A stretch of 18,077 nucleotides of DNA. It comes from Candidatus Anoxychlamydiales bacterium (GTDB lineage: Bacteria > Chlamydiota > Chlamydiia > Chlamydiales > SM23-39). Position 1 is the stretch's first letter. Every line of letters begins with the position of its first letter. Positions 6,469 to 13,519 of this stretch are shown here, piece after piece. The notes under the pieces were generated by a model, which saw only the letters and a program-made list of their open reading frames with translations, ran no database searches and was not told where the DNA came from. Made by a program: the position numbers and the translations under genes. The stretch spans positions 1 to 18,077 of the forward strand of contig JAAKFX010000023.1 of assembly GCA_011064865.1 (NCBI GenBank), given 5' to 3'.

Positions 6469-7185
6469 ATGGTCTTAGAATATGTTCCCCCAGAGGAGGT
6501 AACAAATCCTCCAGCTTACATAATGGTAGAAGAGACAAAAAAAGATATAGATCCATCTATAAAGATAAAATCATCTGATATGCCTACTCATGAAGATTAT
6601 CAAAAGATTCTATCTTCACTAAATGATGTTTTTACAGATGGTTTTCAATGGCAAGATATTGCTGTCATTATGAAATTTTCATCAAATTATCTGAAAGATT
6701 ATTTCAGTTTAGATGCTCAAAAGAAAAAAGAGGCTGTTTTAGCTATTATTGATTATATAATTGATAATACTGACACACCATATCTTCCAGATTTTATTAC
6801 AGATCCAATCTTTAAAATACTAGCTAGCTCTTTTGTAGATATTGTTATTCCAGAGCCTGATACAGAAAATAAATATTTTGCAGAAACTAAAGATGAAATC
6901 TCCCCTGAAAATGTAAGTGAATTTATCGATGAGATAAAACAAGAATTTTCTGATGGGCTAGAGATAAAAGACATTGCTACGATTACTCAAAAAACTATTA
7001 GCTTTGTGCAGCAATTTATCTATGCAGATACGGATGAAAAAAAGCTGCTCGCTAAAGAGATTGTCGCAGAGTTTATTGAAACTTTATCAATACCTCTTTT
7101 ACCAAATCATTTTTCTCATACAATTCTTATTTATTTAGCAAATGGATTTATTGATAATGTTGTAGGTATAGTAGAAGGAGGGTAA
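6469..7185 (+). CDS. Hypothetical protein built from two diverged copies of one ~90-residue unit
   Basis: This 238-residue soluble, acidic protein has no signal peptide or membrane segment. Residues about 39-130 and 144-235 align: NDVFTDGFQWQDIAVIMKFS against KQEFSDGLEIKDIATITQKT, then KKKEAVLAIIDYIIDNTDTP against KKLLAKEIVAEFIETLSIP, LPDFITDPIF against LPNHFSHTIL, and ILASSFVDIV against YLANGFIDNV. Each unit seems all-helical, with a conserved (T/S)DG turn and a TP/IP-x-LP turn. Copy 1 keeps DTPYLPD and DP, which copy 2 has lost, so copy 2 may have drifted. I do not recognise a named family. It follows the phosphoribosyltransferase in the same direction. Function is unknown. Confidence 0.75.
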   Translation: MVLEYVPPEEVTNPPAYIMVEETKKDIDPSIKIKSSDMPTHEDYQKILSSLNDVFTDGFQWQDIAVIMKFSSNYLKDYFSLDAQKKKEAVLAIIDYIIDNTDTPYLPDFITDPIFKILASSFVDIVIPEPDTENKYFAETKDEISPENVSEFIDEIKQEFSDGLEIKDIATITQKTISFVQQFIYADTDEKKLLAKEIVAEFIETLSIPLLPNHFSHTILIYLANGFIDNVVGIVEGG

Positions 7186-7295
7186 TAGAAAAGTTAAGAG
7201 ATAATGCAAAAAAGAGCTTAAGATCTGTGGAAATGCAACTCGTTATTTGAAGACGGATACTCTTGCAGTTAATTTGTGAGAGCGAATTGTAAAAG

Positions 7296-8192
7296 CTAGG
7301 GTTTAAAATCATTGAAATATTTTTCTAAACCCTCATTAACAATTGTCAATTTATCGGGTTCATTTTCGCTTAAATATTTTCTAAGTATTTTTGTAGCTTT
7401 TAGCATCTCTTTTTTATAGCCTTCAAATGTTGCTAATTTCTCATCGAAATACCATCTACCGATATCTATGGTTACTGCTTTATTGTTATATAGGCCCCAA
7501 TTTTTTCTTTTTTTACCGATATCATCATCAATTATAAGTTTTTGAGTTCTGTTATGAACCATCTCTAAAAAAGCATTAATTAGATAAGTTTTAAAAGCTT
7601 CATCTTTAGTTTTTTCATAGACTTGATAAAAAATATCACATTTTTTTTGTAGAATAAAAAAAATATTATTTATATCTAATGAAAATATTTTGCCATATTT
7701 ATTGGATACTTTAACTTTATTTTCAAAGACATTTGTAGGATTTAAATTCACAAATAAAAGAGCGGAATCATCTTTTAATCTATCAAAAGCGAGTTTTGCA
7801 CTAGATAGATTAAACTGAAGTTTTGTACTTCTACGATTATAGTGCTTTTTCCTATAATCATCTAAAAATTTAGGAAGTTTCGTTTTTGGGAAAAAGCATT
7901 TGGTATAATATCTAGAAGAGTCAAAAAATTTAAGAACATATTTTTTATCTGCGCTTTCAAAAATGAAACACTCTCTTCCTCTAGTCAAATAGTGAAAGTC
8001 TTGTGATAAAACTGTTTTAGTCTCTTCTAAATTTACATCTGCATCTAATTGCCATTTGAGATCTTTTTGATTCAGACGAGTAATAAGATTGGTTTTAAAT
8101 CCATCTGTTCTTTTGATAGCTAAAAAGATTAGTAAAACAAGTGTGATGTATGGCAAAAAGTACTTGGATAATTTAATGAATCTTTTTTTCAT
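7296..8192 (-). CDS. Kinase-like anchored protein, third of a tandem trio
   Basis: The 298-residue protein has an N-terminal hydrophobic anchor at about 10-26. The rest aligns with the two upstream paralogues. It has landmarks like those of a protein-kinase-like fold: a glycine-loop-like LTRGRECFIFES (Gly72), the candidate VAIK-type lysine in KYVLKFF (Lys88), a catalytic-loop-like IIDDDIGKKRKNWG (Asp222-224, Asn231) and a DFG-like TIDIGRW (Asp243). It is the most divergent of the three: FVNLNPT replaces YVHLNKT, and the DDD segment differs. Its start overlaps the end of the preceding gene by 20 bases, so translation is probably coupled. Topology would put the domain outside the inner membrane unless the anchor is reversed. 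Kinase activity is inferred only from motif order; degenerate pseudokinase is equally likely. Confidence 0.72.
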   Translation of the reverse strand: MKKRFIKLSKYFLPYITLVLLIFLAIKRTDGFKTNLITRLNQKDLKWQLDADVNLEETKTVLSQDFHYLTRGRECFIFESADKKYVLKFFDSSRYYTKCFFPKTKLPKFLDDYRKKHYNRRSTKLQFNLSSAKLAFDRLKDDSALLFVNLNPTNVFENKVKVSNKYGKIFSLDINNIFFILQKKCDIFYQVYEKTKDEAFKTYLINAFLEMVHNRTQKLIIDDDIGKKRKNWGLYNNKAVTIDIGRWYFDEKLATFEGYKKEMLKATKILRKYLSENEPDKLTIVNEGLEKYFNDFKP

Positions 8193-9084
8193 CTATTGCA
8201 TCTTTAGTTTGTAATAATTTGTTTAACTGATCCTCAACTATGAAAAGAGCATCGGGCACATTTTTAGCAATCCACTTCTTAAGATATGTAGTATAATGAA
8301 GAGCCTCTTTTTTTACTTTTTCTTTATTAAAATTGTTTTTTTTACAGAGTCTACCAATATCAATTTCAACAACTTTTGAGTTATCTATCACCCCTAAGTT
8401 TTGAAGAACGTGTCTATCTTTGTTAATGATATTTTGGCTATACATATAATCTAAATTATCAAAAAACGCCGTTATTAAACTATTTAGTCTAGTTTCATCT
8501 GATTTTGCATCTAAAAGGGCCTTTTCAAAACTTTGAGCTTTTTTTTGAACTACAAACCCCATTGAGTCTAGATCCAAGACATAACTATTTTTGAATTTAT
8601 CTGTAATTTTTAATTTTTTATTTAAATTTTTGGTTTTATTTAGATGTACATAAATGGTAGCAGTCTGATCTTTTAATCTTTCATAGACAAGCTTATAGCT
8701 ATTCATAGTTTTTAAATAACAATCATCGATTTCATTTTGAAGATTTTGAGAGTATCTATTTCCTAATGGAATAAATTTTATAAAACTACAAAAAAGAGGA
8801 AGTCTATATCGATGAAATCTAAAAAACTTTATTACATATTTATCATCAGCGCTGACAAAGACAAAAGATTGCCTACCTTTTGCTAAAAACTTATAATTTT
8901 GATTAAAAATCGGATCTAAATTCTCATCATCAAGAAGTTTTACATCGAAATGATTAGTGAAGAAATTTTTAGGGTTGATTTTATCTACTCTAAAACTAGA
9001 AGTATTTTTGATCCAAAGTTTTGATAAAATTGCTATAGAGGTTAGGAGCAGTAAAAAACGCAGCGATATTTTTATTACTTTCAT
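8173..9084 (-). CDS. Kinase-like anchored protein, second of a tandem trio
   Basis: This protein has 303 residues with an N-terminal membrane segment at about 8-23. Shared family landmarks are the glycine-loop-like FLAKGRQSFVFVSAD (Gly70), KYVIKFFRFHRY (Lys86), the distinctive TATIYVHLNKT (141-151), LDLDSMGFVVQKK, the catalytic-loop-like INKDRHVLQNLG (Asp223, Asn229) and VEIDIGRL (Asp242). D-x5-N followed 13 residues later by D-x-G resembles the HRD/DFG arrangement of protein-kinase-like folds, although HRD itself is absent. It lies 45 bases after the first paralogue and overlaps the third by 20 bases. SD is weak for all three genes. It may act on a host or periplasmic target, which is inference; no named family is recognised. 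Confidence 0.72.
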   Translation of the reverse strand: MKVIKISLRFLLLLTSIAILSKLWIKNTSSFRVDKINPKNFFTNHFDVKLLDDENLDPIFNQNYKFLAKGRQSFVFVSADDKYVIKFFRFHRYRLPLFCSFIKFIPLGNRYSQNLQNEIDDCYLKTMNSYKLVYERLKDQTATIYVHLNKTKNLNKKLKITDKFKNSYVLDLDSMGFVVQKKAQSFEKALLDAKSDETRLNSLITAFFDNLDYMYSQNIINKDRHVLQNLGVIDNSKVVEIDIGRLCKKNNFNKEKVKKEALHYTTYLKKWIAKNVPDALFIVEDQLNKLLQTKDAIDEKKIH

Positions 9085-9128
9085 ACTTTTTTTAATTTTA
9101 TTAAATTGTATATTTGATCTACATTTTT

Positions 9129-10016
9129 TTATAGTGCTTGAGACATATTTTTTATCTCTTCATCTACATATGTAGATAAAAATGGCGCATTTTTATCTGA
9201 CCATTTTTTAAAATATCTTACAAAGCGATAAAATTCATTTTCAAAATTTTGTTTTTCCATTAGGTGATCTTTTGGTAAAAAGCTACCTAGATCAGTATGA
9301 ATCACTTTTCCATCGATAAAGCCAGAATTTTTCACACAATTATAATCATCATTTATAAATCCTTTTTGATATAGAGATTTAGTTGTATATAAAAAAGAAT
9401 GCGCTAGTTTTTTGAGTTCTATCTCAGAGTTTTTATTATGATTTAAAACATCTTGAAAGATCTTTACTTTTTTTTGAATGATAAAGCCTGATGAATCCAA
9501 ATCAACTAGATATTTTCTATTCAATCTATCAAAAATTTGAAGATTTTTATTGATAGATCTTGTTTTATTTAGATGAACATAGATAGTTGCAGTCTCATCT
9601 TTTAAATAGTTATATGCGATCTCATAGCTTTTTAAAGAGTCTTGAAGCAATTTGTTTTTATAAAAAAGCCTTTTATTTTTGTGTTTTTCTAAAAAGCTAG
9701 AAACTCTCAGCCAAAGAGGAATTTTATAGCGATGAAATCTCACAAATTTAATAACATAATTTTGATCAAAACTCTCAAAAACATATGTTTGACAACCTTT
9801 AGACAAATACTTGAATTTTTGATCTAAAATTTTATCTATCTCAGGAGGAATATTCATATCTTGTGGGGCTACACTTAGATCTGAGCTTATTTTATCTTTT
9901 CTAAACCCATCAGTGAGTAGCTGCCAAGATTTAGCAGTTATGCAGATTAATGAGAGGAAAACAATAGTTTTCAAAGTGATAGAAATAAATTTCATTGAAA
10001 TAGTTTTTTTTTTCAT
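9129..10016 (-). CDS. Kinase-like anchored protein, first of a tandem trio
   Basis: This 295-residue protein has an N-terminal hydrophobic anchor at about 12-28. It carries the same ordered landmarks as its two neighbours: YLSKGCQTYVFESFD (Gly74), NYVIKFVRFHRYKIPLW (Lys90), ETATIYVHLNKT, LDSSGFIIQKK, the catalytic-loop-like INDDYNCVKNSG (Asp223/224, Asn230) and HTDLGSF (Asp242). It is closest to the second gene: RFHRY(R/K)(L/I)PL and TATIYVHLNKT are nearly identical. As the promoter-proximal member it probably heads the operon, whose promoter should lie in 10017-10084, the divergent spacer shared with the gene at 10085. A possible weak SD, AGAAAAAAGAT, precedes ATG. Activity is unproven. Confidence 0.72.
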   Translation of the reverse strand: MKKKTISMKFISITLKTIVFLSLICITAKSWQLLTDGFRKDKISSDLSVAPQDMNIPPEIDKILDQKFKYLSKGCQTYVFESFDQNYVIKFVRFHRYKIPLWLRVSSFLEKHKNKRLFYKNKLLQDSLKSYEIAYNYLKDETATIYVHLNKTRSINKNLQIFDRLNRKYLVDLDSSGFIIQKKVKIFQDVLNHNKNSEIELKKLAHSFLYTTKSLYQKGFINDDYNCVKNSGFIDGKVIHTDLGSFLPKDHLMEKQNFENEFYRFVRYFKKWSDKNAPFLSTYVDEEIKNMSQAL

Positions 10017-10084
10017 TTTATCTTTTTTCTAATGATATAGTAAGCTAAAGTTAGCAGTCTAGTTAAAAAAATGTTGGAGTTTTT

Positions 10085-10654
10085 ATGTTACCAATGGATG
10101 CAGATATAGATCAAATACAAAAAGAGAAAATTGTAGAAGAGACAAAAGTAAATAACAATGTTTTAAAATATCACTATGTTTATTCAAAAGCTGGATTTTT
10201 AGCTAGCATCATAAAAATACCATCTAAAACAGATAAGAATCTTACATTTGACGAGCTTCCAAGAACAGAAGCTGATGAACAAAGGATCGATGATTTGATA
10301 TCTTCTATGGGAATTCATGGCAAACTAACTCTGCTTTTACATCATGAAAAAAGACTAAGAAAGATTGGTGATGAGCTTAGATATCTCCACCCATTTAAAT
10401 TTTTAGGATTCATTTTTTCACCAAAAAACTCTCATTTAAAACAGTATATGGCAGCGATTTTTGATGATTATTTTAAAAGGACTAATTTCGTAAAAGACTA
10501 TTCACAAACAATGGATATTTATGATTTAAAAAATGATTTAACCGTTTACTTAGAGGATTTTTCTAAAGAAGTAAATATTCCAGAAAATGAGATCCTGCCT
10601 TTTATCAAAGACAAAAATTGGGAAGGATTGGTTAGATTTTTAATTAAATATTAA
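10085..10654 (+). CDS. Conserved-looking hypothetical protein with HPFKFLG motif
   Basis: This 189-residue protein has no clear signal peptide or membrane span. The N-terminal third (1-70) is polar. The middle has GIHGKLTLLLHHEKRLRKIG, then ELRYLHPFKFLGFIFSPKNS and LKQYMAAIFDDYFKRTNFVK, regularly spaced helices that look like a compact helical domain. The C-terminus (DLKNDLTVYLEDFSKEVNIP and onward) is acidic and helical. SD: GGAG five bases before ATG, which selects this start over the second Met at codon 4. It is divergent from the kinase-like trio and convergent with the glycosyltransferase, sharing TTAA at 10651-10654. No family is recognised. Confidence 0.72.
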   Translation: MLPMDADIDQIQKEKIVEETKVNNNVLKYHYVYSKAGFLASIIKIPSKTDKNLTFDELPRTEADEQRIDDLISSMGIHGKLTLLLHHEKRLRKIGDELRYLHPFKFLGFIFSPKNSHLKQYMAAIFDDYFKRTNFVKDYSQTMDIYDLKNDLTVYLEDFSKEVNIPENEILPFIKDKNWEGLVRFLIKY

Positions 10655-11934
10655 CCCAGCTCCTCTTTGCAAAAATCTATAAAAGAGTTTGGATTGATAA
10701 GTTTTGCTTTCATTTTTTCTTGCATAAACTCAGCAATACCAGATTCCCAAACAGGAATCCCCTTTAAAAGTTTTTTATTAGAGGTTGTTTTTATATCCAA
10801 ATTACACTCTGTATGAACGTAAAACTTAGCTTTTGAAACTGTTTGAAGTTCCATTGCAGTTTGTCCTGCACTTCTCGTGATGGTTAAATCACTTCTAAAA
10901 TAAAGTGAAGCGACAACATCTTCACTTTGAAATGACATAGGAACAATGGTTAAATTTGTTGGATAATTATCTACTTTTGCAACCATTTTATATAATTTTT
11001 TAATCAAAGGATCTTTTGAAACAGAACAATATGGAAAAACTACAATTTTTTTATTGATAGAATGCAATTTCATAAATTCAATCAAATTAGCTATATATTT
11101 ATAGATGGCTTTCAAGCATGGTTTCGATCCTAGAATTATAGTGATTAAATACACATCTGGTTTTAAATTTATTTGAATAGATACATCATCTCTTTTCACC
11201 TCAATGCTACCTTTTTTAGCAATAGATTCTATGAAATTTGCTTCTGCCGCATTAGTACAAATGATTTTTATTTCATGATCTTCTCTCAAGCGTTTTTTAT
11301 TTTCAAATTCATAAAACCCCTGTCTTACAGGATATGGATCATAAAAAACTCTGTCCATAGATATACCACAATTTTCTCTCCAAAAATCTGCATCTTTTTG
11401 ATTTTCTTTTAAAAGAGGTTTTATCGATGACAAAACAAGATATTTTTTATCGTTTTTTGATAGTCTTTTAATTGGATCAAAATAATGAAAAGATCTTTTA
11501 GCGGGAAGATCGATAAAAACAATTTTTAAAACAACATTTTTTTTTCTTAATTTATTATAAACTCTTATCGCTTTAATAATACATGGAGCTCCTAGGGCTT
11601 GCATATGAATAACATGATCGACTCTATATTTTAAAAGGTCTTTTAAAGCTGCAAAAAATATTTTTGGCCAAAATAAAATATTTAAAAGTCTTTGCCCATT
11701 GCCTAAACATTCTTGAATCCAAATTTGACCTTTTTTTTGGGCGGTATTCCATGCAAAAACACCGAAGTTCCCCATTATAAGTCCTAGCCAATCCAACATA
11801 AAATCTTTTGTTATTATCTTTGCATTTGGATCTTGTTTTTCTAAAATTTGTCTTTGAGCTTTTGCGCCATGTAGATTGCCAGAGCCACCGGATGATGTAA
11901 TAATAAGATATGTATTTTCAGAGTTGTTTTTCAT
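10651..11934 (-). CDS. GT-B glycosyltransferase, MurG/MGDG-synthase-like
   Basis: The protein has 427 residues from the ATG at 11934. The N-terminus YLIITSSGGSGNLHGAKAQR matches the glycine-rich acceptor loop of GT28/MGDG-synthase-like enzymes (usually GGGHxxAA). IFIDLPA... opens the inter-domain region. In the C-terminal nucleotide-sugar domain, SFQSEDVVASLYFRSDLTIT followed by RSAGQTAMELQ matches the MurG-type donor motif (sD(l)vitRsGg.TamE). No membrane span or signal is seen, so it should act at the cytoplasmic face of the membrane. The product may be a glycolipid or a lipid-linked sugar; the acceptor cannot be told. The glycine loop deviates from canonical (GSGNLHG), so acceptor specificity may differ. 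Start is chosen by AAAGGTGA at 11942-11949; an in-frame ATG at 11991 would add 19 residues. The stop overlaps the convergent gene by TTAA. Confidence 0.75.
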   Translation of the reverse strand: MKNNSENTYLIITSSGGSGNLHGAKAQRQILEKQDPNAKIITKDFMLDWLGLIMGNFGVFAWNTAQKKGQIWIQECLGNGQRLLNILFWPKIFFAALKDLLKYRVDHVIHMQALGAPCIIKAIRVYNKLRKKNVVLKIVFIDLPAKRSFHYFDPIKRLSKNDKKYLVLSSIKPLLKENQKDADFWRENCGISMDRVFYDPYPVRQGFYEFENKKRLREDHEIKIICTNAAEANFIESIAKKGSIEVKRDDVSIQINLKPDVYLITIILGSKPCLKAIYKYIANLIEFMKLHSINKKIVVFPYCSVSKDPLIKKLYKMVAKVDNYPTNLTIVPMSFQSEDVVASLYFRSDLTITRSAGQTAMELQTVSKAKFYVHTECNLDIKTTSNKKLLKGIPVWESGIAEFMQEKMKAKLINPNSFIDFCKEELG

Positions 11935-11941
11935 TAAAAAA

Positions 11942-11949
11942 TCACCTTT
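11942..11949 (-). promoter_or_regulatory. Ribosome binding site AAAGGTGA for the glycosyltransferase
   Basis: It lies 7 bases before ATG 11934 on the minus strand. This favours that start over the upstream in-frame ATG at 11991. Confidence 0.65.
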
Positions 11950-12058
11950 ATTTTTTTCTATCTTTGTATAGCGAAAAAAAATAAATGTCAATCTAAATTA
12001 TTATTCATTTTAGTTATTTTAATTGCAGTTATTTTCATTTTTTATTATTAAAAAAAAT

Positions 12059-12064
12059 AGGAGG
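12059..12064 (+). promoter_or_regulatory. Strong ribosome binding site AGGAGG
   Basis: A consensus AGGAGG lies 4 bases before ATG 12069. It is the strongest SD in the window together with that at 14746, and suggests efficient translation of the phosphatase-fold protein. Confidence 0.7.
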
Positions 12065-12068
12065 AAGA

Positions 12069-13139
12069 ATGAAAGCAACAAAATTAATAATATTTTTATG
12101 TTTAACTATTATATTAATTTTGATTATTTTATTTCGCATTTTTTTATGGTGGAATGAGTCACCTATTTTACAAAAAAGATCAAATCCCCCTATTACTACA
12201 TTAAACATTCAAAATGATCGAAATAATAAAAAAGAAACAAAACTAAATTTAAAAATAGTTACCTACAACATTCATTTTGGTATAGGAGAAGATGGAAAGA
12301 CTATAAAAATCGACAAAAAGAGTTATGAAAATAGGCTAGATCAGATAGCTAAAATATTAAAAACAATAGATGCAGATATAGTCTTTTTGCAAGAGATTGA
12401 TTTTACATCAAAAAGGTCTCATCTTATAAATCAAAAAAGATATATAGCTAAAAAAGCTGGTTATAATTACATGGCAATAGCGCCAACTTTGAGAGGCAAG
12501 TTTCATCTAAATTATCATAGAGTATCTGGCAAAATTAAAATGGGACTTTGTGTATTGTCTAAGCATCCGATTATATATAATGAAGCATATGTTTTTGAGA
12601 ATTCAAAGGATATCCCATTTTTTGCTACATGGTTATACGATCCACATGGAGCTCAAAAGTGCACTATAAATTTCAATGGTAAAAATATAAACTTAATCAA
12701 TGTACATCTAGATCCTTGGTCTCACACTGAAAGAGAAAAGCAAATAAACATAGTAAAAAATCTGTGGTTAAAAGATATAAAAATCCCAACAATAATCGGG
12801 GGTGATTTTAATTCAATATCCCCAAATGAGCCTAAAAAAGAGGGATTATATCTAGATGACGCCCCTTGGTTTATTAACAAAGATAACTTAGCTATAAAAG
12901 ATGAAAACTCAATAAAAATTTTACTAAAATTAGGGTTTAAAGAAGCCGCAGCAAATAAACTATCTATAAAAGCTAAAAACAATTTTACATATCCATCTAT
13001 CGATCCCAAAGAGAAGATTGATTATATCTTTGCAGGATATAGAACAAGAGTAATAAAAGGGCATGTATATACTGATGCTAAAACTGCTTCTGATCATCTT
13101 CCTGTAGTTGCTGAGATAAAAATCAATGGAAAGAATTAA
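12069..13139 (+). CDS. Membrane-anchored endonuclease/exonuclease/phosphatase-family protein
   Basis: This 356-residue protein begins with a transmembrane segment (about 5-27) and then an EEP-fold domain, starting near residue 60. Metal and catalytic motifs appear in family order: VTYNIHFG (Asn), VFLQEID (metal-binding Glu), NVHLDPWSH (His region), GGDFNS (Asp, Asn), IDYIFAG and ASDHLPVVAEI (catalytic Asp-His pair). EEP enzymes hydrolyse phosphodiesters in nucleic acids, phosphoinositides or sphingomyelin. The N-terminal anchor and small insertions (FENSKDIPFFATW) fit an envelope or secreted phosphodiesterase more than a DNA-repair nuclease, but the substrate is not decided by the sequence. 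It is divergent from the glycosyltransferase; its stop shares TTAA (13136-13139) with the convergent DUF1761-like gene. Confidence 0.88.
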   Translation: MKATKLIIFLCLTIILILIILFRIFLWWNESPILQKRSNPPITTLNIQNDRNNKKETKLNLKIVTYNIHFGIGEDGKTIKIDKKSYENRLDQIAKILKTIDADIVFLQEIDFTSKRSHLINQKRYIAKKAGYNYMAIAPTLRGKFHLNYHRVSGKIKMGLCVLSKHPIIYNEAYVFENSKDIPFFATWLYDPHGAQKCTINFNGKNINLINVHLDPWSHTEREKQINIVKNLWLKDIKIPTIIGGDFNSISPNEPKKEGLYLDDAPWFINKDNLAIKDENSIKILLKLGFKEAAANKLSIKAKNNFTYPSIDPKEKIDYIFAGYRTRVIKGHVYTDAKTASDHLPVVAEIKINGKN

Positions 13140-13519
13140 CCAGCTAGAATCCCACCTACTAACATCATAGCAAAAAGATATAATAGGTTATCTAAAACAA
13201 ATAATTTAAAATTTCTTTTAAATGACACTACTAAAAAAAGGCTATGAGTTAAAATAAATCCAAACCAGATTAAAAGTCCAAAAAACACACCATCCCAAAA
13301 AGTTGCAATTCCGATCAAAACTTCAAAAAGAGCAATTATATAAGACAGAATAAAAATTGAGACAAAAACCAAAACATAGTTAAGAACCGTTTTTTTATGT
13401 GTTTTCTGAAGAATACTATCGTAAACTTTACCGACAAGAAGTTTTGAATACCAAACTAAATACATAATAAAATAGATAACAGAAGCAAATGAGACTGTTA
13501 AAATATCAATATCTTTCAT
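13136..13519 (-). CDS. DUF1761-like small membrane protein
   Basis: This 127-residue protein has four hydrophobic segments (about 8-28, 46-67, 74-95, 104-126). The pattern matches DUF1761: an early VWYSKLLVGKVY (WYs..l.gk), a second helix ILSYIIALFEVLIG, GVFFGLLIWFGFILTHSLF, and a final DNLLYLFAMMLVGGILAG. It presumably sits in the inner membrane; the function of DUF1761 is not known. Start: ATG at 13519 overlaps the lipoprotein stop as TGATG, with AGGAG at 13527-13531 seven bases upstream, so a TTG one codon earlier is not needed. Translation should be coupled to the lipoprotein gene. Confidence 0.75.
   Translation of the reverse strand: MKDIDILTVSFASVIYFIMYLVWYSKLLVGKVYDSILQKTHKKTVLNYVLVFVSIFILSYIIALFEVLIGIATFWDGVFFGLLIWFGFILTHSLFLVVSFKRNFKLFVLDNLLYLFAMMLVGGILAG

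Noticed and set aside
6753..6974. Minus-strand frame rich in Ser and Ile
   Set aside because: It is antisense to the duplicated-unit protein and has no SD or recognisable domain.
7186..7295. Spacer between the duplicated-unit protein and the trio considered as a small RNA or terminator site
   Set aside because: Converging genes flank it, but I found no stable GC-rich stem with a T run and no tRNA-like fold.
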